Assembly (NCBI GenBank): GCA_030550235.1
Contig: JAUQPU010000003.1
Location: 1 to 64,000 of the forward strand
Source: Thermoproteota archaeon
GTDB lineage: Archaea; Thermoproteota; Nitrososphaeria_A; Caldarchaeales; Calditenuaceae
Direction: 5' to 3'
Length of the DNA stretch: 64,000 bases
The notes under the pieces were generated by a model that was not told the origin of the DNA, did no database searches, and saw only the letters and a program-made list of their open reading frames with translations. Every line of letters starts with the position of its first letter. The stretch's first letter is position 1. Below, piece by piece: positions 42,353 to 51,393 of the stretch. The position numbers and the translations under genes are program-made.

Positions 42353-43963
42353 CTATGCGAGGTCCTCACTATCCAGGGGTCTTCCCTTCTTCTCAAGCTG
42401 CCTCTGGTAAAGCGTCCTGAGCCGCTGGAGGGTGTCAACCTCCTGGGGGCTCTTGTCGCTCCTAATCCTGACTATCCTGGCGAACCTTAGGGCTAGGCCG
42501 CTCTCATAATGTGGGCTCTTCTGGATCTCGTTGTAGGCGACTTCCACTACCACCTCAGGCCTAACTGTTACACCCCAACCGGCCTCGTCTGTCTTTATCG
42601 AGAGGAGCCGCTCAGTCATGTGTTGGAACTCTTCATCGGTTAGGCCCTTGAAGGTCTTGCCCACTACCATGAAATTCTTAGTCTCCTCGTCGAGGACGGC
42701 CAGATGATAGTTGCTGAGCCACCCACGCCTCCTACCATGCCCCCACTCCGCAGCAACTATGACGACGTCAAGTGTCTCTGCCGGCTTCAGCTTAAGCCAC
42801 CTTGACCCCCTCCTCCCAGGCGAGTAGGTGCTCTTCGGGTCCTTTGCTAAGACGCCCTCATGCCCCTCGTCCACAACACGTCTCAGAAACTCCTCAGCAA
42901 CGCGTGGGTCGCCTGTCAAGACTCTCGGAGCGAGGACTTCTTGCCTGACGATGGACTCGAGCCTCCGCCTCCTCTCCTCGTAGGGCCTATCTATCAGCAC
43001 CTCGCCGTCGATGTATAGGGCGTCGAATATCCAGAGCCGGAGAGGCAGCTTCTCCACAACCTCCAGCACATCCCTCCTCCTACCCACCCTCCGCATAGTC
43101 TCCTGGAAGGGCAGGGCCCTGCCTGACTCATCGACGGCCACGACCTCGCCGTCCAAGACGGCCGAGCCCGCAGCCACTGTTCCGCGGACAAGCTCGATGA
43201 TGTCTGGGACCCTCGCGGTGATGTCTGTGAGTCGCCTTGTATAGACCCTGACCTCAGGGCCGTTCATGTGTATCTGAACCCTGACGCCGTCGTATTTCGG
43301 CTCTAGGCTGGTGGAGCCTCCGTGGATACTGATTGCATCCTCGACGCTGTCGCAGACTTCAGCGAGCATCGGCCTCACGGGGTTGAAGAGCCTCAGCTCG
43401 ACCTGTCCAAGCTCACCCGCAACAGCCATTCTAACAAGCTCCCCAATATCGCTCACAAGCATGTCCATCCTCCTGACATACTCGAGCTCGGCGCCCAGCA
43501 TCTCTGCAACAGACTCGAGAAGCAGCCCATGATTCACGCCATGCCGCATCTCACCGGATAGAATTCTCAAAACCCACTCAAGCTCCTCCCTACTACACCT
43601 CTGAAAGAGCGACTGCAGGACCGCCACTCTCCTGGAGCGGGAGCCGGAGCCCTGTAGAGAGGCCAGAGCCTTAAGGGTTGACCAGAGGTCCTGGAGCGTC
43701 AGCGGTTCCTGGATTAGGGTTGAGGTGGGCTTGGTGTTAAGCGCCTCACTTATGGTTGACCAGCCCACGCTCAGCGGTCTCCTCCCTCTAAAACCAGGCG
43801 GCAGCCCGAGGAGGAGGTATGCGGCGATCCTCGAGTCCTCAGGCGGCAGCTCACTCAAATACTTAGAGAGGAGGGTGACCTTCATATTCCTACTGCTCGT
43901 CGCTTCGAGAGCTTCGCAAAGCCTCGCAAACCCTCCGAAGCTAGAGGCCACCAACCGGGCCAA
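42353..43963 (-). CDS. lig: ATP-dependent DNA ligase
   Basis: Seals nicks in DNA. The adenylation motif is KYDGVRVQ with the nucleophile Lys at 223, followed by RRLTDITARVPD, LDGEVVAVD, DALYIDGEVLIDRPY and WLKLKP (motifs III to V). At 536 residues it has the archaeal DNA-binding domain at the N-terminus, but is shorter than the usual 560-610 residues, so the true start may differ slightly. I keep the TTG at 43963; a TATA-like CTATAATAG on the minus strand near 43984 leaves little room upstream. Confidence 0.93.
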   Translation of the reverse strand: MARLVASSFGGFARLCEALEATSSRNMKVTLLSKYLSELPPEDSRIAAYLLLGLPPGFRGRRPLSVGWSTISEALNTKPTSTLIQEPLTLQDLWSTLKALASLQGSGSRSRRVAVLQSLFQRCSREELEWVLRILSGEMRHGVNHGLLLESVAEMLGAELEYVRRMDMLVSDIGELVRMAVAGELGQVELRLFNPVRPMLAEVCDSVEDAISIHGGSTSLEPKYDGVRVQIHMNGPEVRVYTRRLTDITARVPDIIELVRGTVAAGSAVLDGEVVAVDESGRALPFQETMRRVGRRRDVLEVVEKLPLRLWIFDALYIDGEVLIDRPYEERRRRLESIVRQEVLAPRVLTGDPRVAEEFLRRVVDEGHEGVLAKDPKSTYSPGRRGSRWLKLKPAETLDVVIVAAEWGHGRRRGWLSNYHLAVLDEETKNFMVVGKTFKGLTDEEFQHMTERLLSIKTDEAGWGVTVRPEVVVEVAYNEIQKSPHYESGLALRFARIVRIRSDKSPQEVDTLQRLRTLYQRQLEKKGRPLDSEDLA

Positions 43964-44079
43964 AATAGGAATCCAGCTATTATAGTGATAGCCCCTACCC
44001 CAAGCCCCTCCCCCCGTAATAACCCCCTACCTGGGAGGAAGTCTTTTATCACCCTCCTATAGCGCGTTTATGGCAGTAG

Positions 44080-44583
44080 TTGGTTAGACCCGGGGCGGAG
44101 AGCGACTCGGAGGCTGTCATCATAAGGCCTGTTAGAGAGGAGGAGCTCCTCAATATCATGGCGATTAACAGGGTATGCCTCCCGGAGAACTACTCCTACT
44201 CCTTCTTCTACTCGACATTCAAGGGCAATCCGGAGAGCTTCCTCGTAGCGGAGGTTGACAGCAGAATCGTAGGCTACGTGATGTGTAGGATTGAGTGGGG
44301 AGGCTCCAAGATAGACACCCTGAGGCTCCGTAAGCTGGGGCACATAGTCTCGATAGCGGTTCTCCCCGAGTATCGCGGGAGAGGGATTGGAAAAGCACTC
44401 ATGCAGGAGGCGCTCAATGCCTTGAAAAACGTCTACGGATGCGACGAAGCCTACCTCGAGGTACGAGTAACCAACACCACAGCAATAAACCTCTACTACT
44501 CGCTGGGATTCAAGGTCGCCAAAGTCGCTAAAAACTACTACATAGACGGTGAAGACGCCTACGTCATGGCCCTCAAACTCTAG
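44080..44583 (+). CDS. N-terminal acetyltransferase (RimI/Ard1-like GNAT)
   Basis: GNAT-fold acetyltransferase. The acetyl-CoA loop is VLPEYRGRGIGKALM (94-108), with LEVRVTNTTAINLYYSLGF, the RimI/NatA hallmark, near 127-145. Archaeal members acetylate protein N-termini. The N-terminal 14 residues are not conserved-looking, so the start (TTG at 44080) may lie slightly downstream. The 3' end overlaps the convergent gene by 4 bases. Confidence 0.9.
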   Translation: MVRPGAESDSEAVIIRPVREEELLNIMAINRVCLPENYSYSFFYSTFKGNPESFLVAEVDSRIVGYVMCRIEWGGSKIDTLRLRKLGHIVSIAVLPEYRGRGIGKALMQEALNALKNVYGCDEAYLEVRVTNTTAINLYYSLGFKVAKVAKNYYIDGEDAYVMALKL

Positions 44584-44933
44584 AAGGCCCCCAGCCCATG
44601 CTCCTTAACCCTTAGGATGAGAACACTCACATGGTTTGGCTCAAGAGAGACTGTATCGCCGAAGGTATGCTTTCCCGAGACCCTGTCGACATGGACGTAT
44701 CTGCCGCCGGGCTGTGCTGCGTCCCTCACGTAGTAGACTATGAAGCTCCCCGTTAGGCCCGCAGTTATGAGGAAGTAGGTCTTGTCGGGCTCAGAGTAGT
44801 TTAGAAAAGGTATTGGTAGTGAGGATGCCAGAAGAACCAGGTCCGTCAGGCTCTCAAGAAGCACCTTGATGACAGACGGCCGAGCCTCTCCAGCAGACAT
44901 CACAAATAGACCCTCCTCTCCAGATAAAAACAT
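44580..44933 (-). CDS. Hypothetical protein
   Basis: 117 residues, family not recognised. It reads as a small beta-rich protein: LVLLASSLPIPFLNYSEPDKTYFLI, then repeated short strands and a GRYVHVDRVSGKHTFGDTV hairpin. The ORF occupies the gap between acetyltransferase and nucleotidyltransferase and has codon use like its neighbours. The first 11 residues may be excess, as an ATG occurs at the 12th codon. Confidence 0.55.
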   Translation of the reverse strand: MFLSGEEGLFVMSAGEARPSVIKVLLESLTDLVLLASSLPIPFLNYSEPDKTYFLITAGLTGSFIVYYVRDAAQPGGRYVHVDRVSGKHTFGDTVSLEPNHVSVLILRVKEHGLGAF

Positions 44934-44974
44934 TGGGTTAGGAAGCTAACCAGGTATGCCGTCCTCTGGCCAGC

Positions 44975-45664
44975 TCAGCCAGCTCGGGTCAGAAACTTCT
45001 CAACCTCCTCGAGGTCCTTATACGTCTCTATGCTCTTCCAGAAGACGCTACCGAATGGGACAGCCCTCAGCTTCTCCAAGGATGCTAGCTTGGGCAGGAC
45101 TTCAATCTCGAGGGAGCCCCGCTCAGGCAGAAAGTCGAAGATCTCGTCCCTGAAGCCATAGATGCCCGCGTTTATCCAGTAGTCGTGGATGATGGGCTTC
45201 TCTCTAAACTCTTGGACGATGTTTGTTTTGGAGTCGAACTTGACGATTCCATAGATGGCGGGAAGTGGTACCAGGCTTATGGCCCCGATCACGCCTTCAA
45301 GAGCCTCCAGAGTAACCATCGGGTTAATATTCGTTATTATGTCGCCGTTAATCACGAGTATCTTCCCCTCGCCCCTGCAGAGGCCCTCCGCGTTCTTCAA
45401 CCCTCCCGCCGTGCCTAGCAGCTCCTTCTCAACCGAGTAGAGTATCTCGATGCCCATGCTGGAGCCGTCACCGAACTTCTCTACAAACTTCTCAGCCAAA
45501 TAACCTACACAGAATACTACCCGCTTGAAGCCATGCCTAATCAGCCATTCAAGCTGCCACTCCGCAATCACCTTCCCACCAACCTCGATAAGGGGCTTAG
45601 GGGTCTTATCGGTTAGAGGCCTGAGACGCTTACCAAGACCACCTGCGAGAATAAGAGCAATCAA
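44975..45664 (-). CDS. Sugar-1-phosphate nucleotidyltransferase
   Basis: Makes an NDP-sugar from NTP and a sugar-1-phosphate. The 229-residue protein is a bare catalytic domain: LILAGGLGKRLRPLTDKTPK (4-23), LINGDIITN-type metal site in ILVINGDIITN, GTAGGL, and the INAGIYGF strand. It lacks the left-handed beta-helix found in the longer enzyme at 61196-62233. The sugar is unknown. It lies directly downstream of the hypothetical gene at 44580-44933 on the minus strand. Confidence 0.9.
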   Translation of the reverse strand: MIALILAGGLGKRLRPLTDKTPKPLIEVGGKVIAEWQLEWLIRHGFKRVVFCVGYLAEKFVEKFGDGSSMGIEILYSVEKELLGTAGGLKNAEGLCRGEGKILVINGDIITNINPMVTLEALEGVIGAISLVPLPAIYGIVKFDSKTNIVQEFREKPIIHDYWINAGIYGFRDEIFDFLPERGSLEIEVLPKLASLEKLRAVPFGSVFWKSIETYKDLEEVEKFLTRAG

Positions 45665-45701
45665 CCTTCAAACACTTCCCTAGCAAGCCCCCTCGATATT
45701 T

Positions 45702-47150
45702 TTACCTTATTACCCTGTATCTTGGACCGCTAGCCGTGTCCTCCACCTGAATACCGGCCTCCCTCAGAGCATCCCTAATCATGTCGGCTATGTCATATCT
45801 CCCTTCCCTCCTAAACCTCTCTCTCAGCCTCAAAACACCGTCAACGACGAGGAATAGCTTCTCACCATCCCCCCTAAGCTCAGGGGGTCTCAAGCCAAGT
45901 ATCTCGAAGACTGTTGAGAGGGCCTGCTGGGCCTTCTCCAGGTCGCCGCTGGTTGGGGTCTTCGTGGAGTCCAAGTAATTATTCACCGTCTTGACAATTT
46001 CCAGTAGATACGCCGAGGCTTGGGGTGTGTTGAGGTCTTCGCTAAGGCTGGCCATGAAGCCCTCAAGCAGGCTGTCAACCTTGCTGGATAACTCTCCACT
46101 GGCCCCACCCTCCACACCACCCTCAACTCTCGCCTCAAGCAGCCTCACATAGCATCCCTCAACCCTCCTCCTAATCTCCACAAACTGCTCCATAACGCCC
46201 TCAGAATAGTCTAGAGGCGCCCTATAGTGTGAGCTGAGTATGAAGAGTCTAATATCGTTGGCCGTGTATTTCTTCAGCGCGTCCTTTATTGAGACATAGT
46301 TTCCGAGGCTCTTAGACATCCTCTCACCATTAACCGTCAAGTAGCCCACGTGGACCCAATACTTCACGAAGGGCCTCTTCCCGGTGATGCACTCCGACTG
46401 GGCTATCTCATTCTCGTGATGTGGAAATATTAGGTCCTGTCCACCACCATGTATATCGAGCTGCTCGCCTAGGTGCTTGATGCTCATAATGCTGCATTCT
46501 ATGTGCCATCCCGGGAACCCCTCACCCCAAGGGCTACTCCACTTGAGTAGATAGCCTGTCTCAGCTCTCTTCCAAAGGGCGAAATCCGCTGGATTCCTCT
46601 TCCCAGGGGCTGGCTCAACCCTATGCTTGATGAGTTCCTCCCTCCTAATCCCCGAGAGCTGCCCATAACCCTCAAAGCTTGAGACATCGAAATAGACGCT
46701 CCCATCAACAACGTATGCGTGCCCCTTCTCTATGAGCCTCTTAATAGCATCCCACATATCCACGACATGCATCGTGGCGCGGGGCTGTATTGTCGGTCTC
46801 TTAATGTTGAGCCTATCCATGTCGCTGAAAAAGCTGAACATGTACTTATCCACCAGCTCCATCGGTGAGAGCCTCTCCCTCTCCGCACCCAACACAATCC
46901 TATCCACCTGAGTATCCTCTCTAAGATGACCCACATCCGTGATATTCCTCACATACTTTACCTTGAATCCCAGAAAGGTCAAGAATCTATAGAGAACGTC
47001 GAAGAGTATGTATGTCTTGGCGTGGCCCAGGTGTGCAAGGTCCTGAACCGTCGGGCCGCAGACATACATCTTCACCTCGGGAGGACTAAGAGGCTCAAAG
47101 ACCTCAACAGACTTGCTGAGAGTGTTATAGATCTTCAGCCGCCTCACCAT
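45702..47150 (-). CDS. cysS: Cysteinyl-tRNA synthetase
   Basis: Class I synthetase charging tRNA-Cys. The 482-residue protein has the zinc-site Cys in YVCGPTVQD, the HIGH motif as HLGH (about 38-41), the zinc ligand region [14 protein letters not shown] with [18 protein letters not shown], and KMSKS as RMSKS in [10 protein letters not shown]. The C-terminal helical domain is complete. The presence of CysRS suggests this organism does not rely on the SepRS/SepCysS route. Confidence 0.95.
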   Translation of the reverse strand: MVRRLKIYNTLSKSVEVFEPLSPPEVKMYVCGPTVQDLAHLGHAKTYILFDVLYRFLTFLGFKVKYVRNITDVGHLREDTQVDRIVLGAERERLSPMELVDKYMFSFFSDMDRLNIKRPTIQPRATMHVVDMWDAIKRLIEKGHAYVVDGSVYFDVSSFEGYGQLSGIRREELIKHRVEPAPGKRNPADFALWKRAETGYLLKWSSPWGEGFPGWHIECSIMSIKHLGEQLDIHGGGQDLIFPHHENEIAQSECITGKRPFVKYWVHVGYLTVNGERMSKSLGNYVSIKDALKKYTANDIRLFILSSHYRAPLDYSEGVMEQFVEIRRRVEGCYVRLLEARVEGGVEGGASGELSSKVDSLLEGFMASLSEDLNTPQASAYLLEIVKTVNNYLDSTKTPTSGDLEKAQQALSTVFEILGLRPPELRGDGEKLFLVVDGVLRLRERFRREGRYDIADMIRDALREAGIQVEDTASGPRYRVIR

Positions 47151-47338
47151 CAGCGTGCCTCCCCAAACTAAACGACACCCCCACCAAATAATTCTTTACA
47201 CCCGCCTTACACGCATAGAAAATTTAATCCCCACGGCCACAGCCTGCACCAGCCAAGGACAGGGAAGCCGAAAACCGAATATGCATCGACGCAAAACTTA
47301 ACAGAAACGTAAAGCCAGTCGCTTAATGGGCTGGACAC

Positions 47339-47815
47339 GTGAAGCGGCGGAGTGCAGGAATTCTCCTTTATAGGCGTAGAGGCGGGATCTTAGAGGTGCT
47401 GCTGGTTCATCCTGGAGGTCCGTTCTGGTCTGGTAAGGATGAGGGCGCATGGTCAATACCCAAGGGCCTGATAGAGGAGGGCGAAGACCCTCTAGAGACG
47501 GCAAAGAGGGAGTTTAAGGAGGAGACCGGCTTCGAGCTTGAGGGCGAGTTTATAAACCTTGGAGAGGTGCGGCTCGCCAGCGGAAAGATTATCCAAGCCT
47601 GGGCACTCGAAGGCGACATCGACCCTGAGAAAATCACAAGCAACAAGTTCGCTATAGAGTGGCCTAAAGGGTCAGGAAAAACCCAGGAATTTCCTGAAGT
47701 CGATAGAGCCGCCTGGTTCCGCATAGAGGAAGCTGCCAAGAAGATCCATAAAGGCCAGCTTGAACTGCTCAACAGGTTAATCAGAGCGTTAGAGTCTGCC
47801 GAAGCGAAGCAATAG
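47339..47815 (+). CDS. NUDIX hydrolase
   Basis: 158-residue pyrophosphohydrolase. The Nudix box is GLIEEGEDPLETAKREFKEE followed by TGF. An N-terminal SAGILLYRRRGG strand and a C-terminal helix complete the small fold; ADP-ribose, diadenosine polyphosphate or oxidised nucleotides are all possible substrates. The start is GTG at 47339; a TATA-like GCTTAAT at about 47316-47322 lies just upstream. Confidence 0.9.
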   Translation: MKRRSAGILLYRRRGGILEVLLVHPGGPFWSGKDEGAWSIPKGLIEEGEDPLETAKREFKEETGFELEGEFINLGEVRLASGKIIQAWALEGDIDPEKITSNKFAIEWPKGSGKTQEFPEVDRAAWFRIEEAAKKIHKGQLELLNRLIRALESAEAKQ

Positions 47816-47875
47816 GCTCATGGCGAATCCTACTGGATTGGATGCACCATCGTCATGATTTTTATTTAAGATATT

Positions 47876-48820
47876 ATGGCTTATCGTGGCTGGTTCTTGG
47901 GTAAAAAACAACAACCTCAACCATCAGCATCCCCCTCAGGGCAGGTTATCTCCACGCTTCCCGAATATTGGGACTGGGTTGCCGAGCACTCTTTTCACTT
48001 GAGACAGAGCCAACCAGCCGTAACGGACATCTATTATAGAAAGTTGGTCATCACACTAATCAGCCAGCTTGGATCTGGAGGATGGAGAAGAATCCTCAAA
48101 CTCGACGCCTATAACGAGGCCACTCAAACACAATATGGCTTCCAATTTATAAAAAACGCGGCTGACCTCATTCTGGTCGACATCTCATATGGAATAGCTA
48201 AAAGAGCCTCTCAGAAGGCGTCGAGCAAAAGGCTCAGCAGCAACGTCCACATCGTGGTAGCCGACTTTCGGAGAATTCCACTGCGCTCCGCAAGCATAGA
48301 CATGTCGTGTAGCTTCGGCAGCATTGAACACGTCTCAGAATACTGCGAGGTATTCTACGAGCAGGCTCGCGTAGTCAGAGATGGTGGAGAGGTCTTTGTT
48401 GGCGTCCCCAACTTGCTCAATTTCTCTCTAAGAGCTCTCTCCATGAAAATACTTTACATGCTAGGCTTCATGCAGCAGATGACAAATCCGGAGAAGCATT
48501 TCCTCAAGCCGCAGCTTCGTTCCCTCGCAAAAAGCCTCAAATTATCCAATATCGTCCTCTCGGGATACCACCTCTTCCCCAAGCAGCTCAGGTGGCTCGA
48601 CCTATGGATTGAGTCGAGAGGTAGAGACACCCTACGGAGAAGCAAGGTCTTCCTCTGGCTTCTCAAAGTATTCACATTGATAGAGCTCAAGTATCCCTTC
48701 ACGAGGAACTTCGCAGAGATGATAATAGTTAGGTGCGTCAAGGAATGGGGACAGGGTAGAGAGCCACAAAGTTTACCAAGTGTAGAAGTAGGTATAATCC
48801 AGCGGCGCCAGTCCATTTGA
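47876..48820 (+). CDS. SAM-dependent methyltransferase-like protein (type 11)
   Basis: 314 residues. The central part has the Rossmann-like methyltransferase pattern: LILVDISYGIAKRA (motif I/II region), VVADFRRIPLRSASIDMSCSFGSIEH (motif for the acidic/post-motif region), and RVVRDGGEVFVGVPN. A classic GxGxG motif is not obvious, so SAM binding is inferred. It lies in a cell-surface/lipid cluster and its 3' end overlaps the convergent glycosyltransferase gene by 83 bases. The N-terminus has a Pro/Gln/Ser-rich stretch. Confidence 0.75.
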   Translation: MAYRGWFLGKKQQPQPSASPSGQVISTLPEYWDWVAEHSFHLRQSQPAVTDIYYRKLVITLISQLGSGGWRRILKLDAYNEATQTQYGFQFIKNAADLILVDISYGIAKRASQKASSKRLSSNVHIVVADFRRIPLRSASIDMSCSFGSIEHVSEYCEVFYEQARVVRDGGEVFVGVPNLLNFSLRALSMKILYMLGFMQQMTNPEKHFLKPQLRSLAKSLKLSNIVLSGYHLFPKQLRWLDLWIESRGRDTLRRSKVFLWLLKVFTLIELKYPFTRNFAEMIIVRCVKEWGQGREPQSLPSVEVGIIQRRQSI

Positions 48821-50003
48821 CCGACTTAGTCCTCCATTCCTCCACTAGCTTGGTCCCCAGATATTGTGAAATCGCGATAATGACCGGAGGCAATAGTGGG
48901 AGAATGTAGAAGAGATAGACCAGCTCCCGGAAGACAGAGTTGACGGCTATCCATCCCAGAAGGCCACCGAACCAGTAGACCGCTAACACCCTCGCCGAGT
49001 CATCCCGAACAGACTTGAAAAGAGTATAAACCATGGCAGGAATCATCGGCAATATTATAGTCCAGCTCACCGCTATGTAATACGAGTATTCGACTCTCGA
49101 GTCGAGGAGAGGGCCAACCACAACGCTTGCAGGTCTGAGGCCCGAGCCAGGCTCAACAGCCACCGCCTTAGTCACGGGGTAGTTGAAGAACCACTGCCAT
49201 ATCTCGCTCCTACCCACCGCCGCGGGGTTTCTTATATTCAGGCGCGAGACCATCATCAGGACCCTCTCGAAAATATCTGAGAAGCGGGGGACAAGAATTA
49301 CCCATTCAAGGACATACCAGAGACCAACGGCCAGCCCCCCCGTCAAAGCCAGCGTAAGCAGCGCGACTCTCCAATCATAGCTGAGACTCTGAGCCCGTCT
49401 AGCCCTCTTCGTGACCTTCCTCTGGACGCTCTTCCTGAGCCCCGAATAGAGTAGCATGGGCGTTATGACCACTAGGGCGGCCTCCTTCGACAGGAGTGAT
49501 GCGGCGAAGAATGGGGTTGAGAGAACTTTCCTCCCAAGCCGCTCGTCGAGTAGGAAATAGATACCGGCCAGCAGGAAGACCAGCATGAAGACGTCTAGAC
49601 GCGCGACTCGCGCAAAATAGAAGGTCAGGTTCTCGAAAGCAAACAGGAACGTAGCTATCATCGAGGAGAACTCAAACTCTTTGCGTCCCTGAAGAAGCCG
49701 CCTCACAACGAGAAAAAATAAGGGGACGCAGGCCGTGCCCGCTAGCACTGACGTTATACGCCAGCCAAACGGGTTATCTCCGAACAGTAGCATGCCCAGA
49801 GCGATAATCATCTTGCCGAGAGGGGGGTGAGCCACTACCCGGTCCTGCGGAACTCCCTCCTCATTCCAGCCGAGAATGTTCCGCGCAGCCGGAACATAGT
49901 AGATCTCATCGCCTATCAGGTTGCCAGGAGTATCTATCCTGTGAACCCTGAGAAGAAAAGAAATTAGAGTCAAGACACTCACGTAGATCGACAGTCTCCT
50001 CAT
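48738..50003 (-). CDS. Dolichyl-phosphate-mannose-type (PMT) glycosyltransferase
   Basis: Membrane glycosyltransferase of the GT-C/PMT superfamily, transferring sugar from a lipid-phosphate donor to proteins or lipids on the outer face. The 421-residue protein starts with a helix and then GDEIYYVPAARNIL, where the Asp-Glu pair is the catalytic motif, then HPPLGKMIIALG and LDVFMLVFLLAGIYFL. About 10-11 hydrophobic segments follow. It is divergent from the first PaaK-like gene with a shared TATA region. Its 3' end overlaps the methyltransferase gene. Confidence 0.88.
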   Translation of the reverse strand: MRRLSIYVSVLTLISFLLRVHRIDTPGNLIGDEIYYVPAARNILGWNEEGVPQDRVVAHPPLGKMIIALGMLLFGDNPFGWRITSVLAGTACVPLFFLVVRRLLQGRKEFEFSSMIATFLFAFENLTFYFARVARLDVFMLVFLLAGIYFLLDERLGRKVLSTPFFAASLLSKEAALVVITPMLLYSGLRKSVQRKVTKRARRAQSLSYDWRVALLTLALTGGLAVGLWYVLEWVILVPRFSDIFERVLMMVSRLNIRNPAAVGRSEIWQWFFNYPVTKAVAVEPGSGLRPASVVVGPLLDSRVEYSYYIAVSWTIILPMIPAMVYTLFKSVRDDSARVLAVYWFGGLLGWIAVNSVFRELVYLFYILPLLPPVIIAISQYLGTKLVEEWRTKSVKWTGAAGLYLLLHLVNFVALYPVPIP

Positions 50004-50030
50004 CCGAAGCCCAAGCTACTGAAGCATGCT

Positions 50031-50039
50031 AAAATATAT
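50031..50039. promoter_or_regulatory. TATA region between PMT and PaaK-like genes
   Basis: AAAATATAT is centred about 28 bases from the TTG at 50063 (plus strand) and about 32 from the ATG at 50003 (minus strand). It may serve both directions. Confidence 0.5.
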
Positions 50040-50062
50040 CCATTCGGATCTAATCTTCGCTG

Positions 50063-51358
50063 TTGCGTGAACTCATCTACTGGCTGGAACTGCAGAGGTC
50101 ACAGTGGTACAGTAGGGACAAGCTCCTCGCGATACAGTCGCGCAGGCTCAGAAAGCTTTTAGACCACGCCTATCGAAGAGTTCCCTTCTACAGGAGGCTC
50201 TACGGCGAGAGACTGAATTACGAAGCCGACCCATCAACTATACTCAAGGAGCTTCCGCCTGTGGACAGGTGGACGCTTGTGAACACGCCCCTATCAGAGA
50301 GAACAGCCTCCAACATCAACCTCGCCAAATGCCTCCCTCGACGGGCAGCCGGGACCACGGGCGAACCGGTCACAATACTAGAGACAAAGGGCTCCGCGGC
50401 CTACTGGAAGGCTCTGTACCTCCGGCGGCTATGGGCGTGTGGAGTTAGACCGGGAGACAAAATAATGAGAACACTGCCGACAATTCCGGCAGCAGGCATC
50501 AATTTCTTTTCCACGGGGATATTAAAGGGGCTAAGCAGACTGAATTTGAGATTCATCAACATGTCAAGGAGTGTTGAGGAAAACGTCGCGATGCTGCTTA
50601 AGTTCAAACCCGACGTGTTAATCGCCCAACCTTCTGACCTAGTTACGATTGAAAGGAGATGTGAGCAGCTCGGCGCGGAAGTCGCTGTGAAGACCATCCT
50701 CACCACAGGCGAAGTCTTGACGCCGGCAGTTAGAAGGAGGTTTGAACAGGCCTTCAACGCCACGACATATGACTCCTACAGCACCGTCGAGCTGGGTAAC
50801 ATAGCTTGAGAATGCCCCACGCATGAGGGCTATCACATAAACGTGGATTCCGTTGTTCTCGAACTCTCGGACATCAGGTCCACGGGTCGAGGCCGGTACT
50901 CGGGTAAAGCTGTGGCCACCTGCCTCTACCGCTACGCGACACCAATCATAAAGTATCAGGTGGGAGATATTGTCGAAGTTGTCGACTCCGTGTGATCATG
51001 CGGGCGGGGGCTCCCACTCATGTTGAGGATCGAGGGTAGGGTCGTTGACTGCATCCTGACGAGGGACGGCGGCCTGATATCGCCTTACGTGGTCCTCAAC
51101 GTTGTACAGTCGGTAGAGGGCTTGAGGAAATTTAGGATTATACAGCAGCAGGACTATTCCGTGGAGATATTAGCGTCCATAATCCCTGACGAGGCCGAGA
51201 GAGCTTTAAAGGAGCTTGAAGAGAAGCTACCTCAGGTTCTACACAGACTCAAATACAAGATTACGATAGTAGATGATATCCCAGAATCTATAGGTAACAA
51301 GGCAAAGCTGGTTGAGTCTTTGTCTCTGAGGTTGGAGGCCTCGCGGCGCGGGGGTTAG
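50063..51358 (+). pseudogene. PaaK/CapK-like adenylate-forming enzyme interrupted by two in-frame TGA codons
   Basis: The frame is continuous for 431 residues except for TGA at 50807-50809 and 50993-50995, with no frameshift. Two intact paralogs lie downstream: by alignment the first TGA sits at the Trp of their AWECPT motif and the second at the first Cys of their ECPCGRG motif. All other landmarks are kept, including QSQWYSRDKLLAIQ-like start (LQRSQWYSRDKLLAIQ), PRRAAGTTGEPVTILE (the AMP-binding loop) and the C-terminal domain. Most likely a young pseudogene; readthrough or recoding of TGA is the alternative. TTG start at 50063. Confidence 0.75.
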
Positions 51359-51393
51359 CGCAGAGGCGTTGCAACTGCCCGGTTAGTCAGCAG

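Noticed and set aside
50807-50995. Selenocysteine insertion at the two TGA codons of the PaaK-like gene
   Set aside because: One TGA matches Trp, not Cys, in the paralogs; no SECIS-like element was recognised; most archaea lack the Sec machinery. Kept as a pseudogene with recoding as a low-probability alternative.
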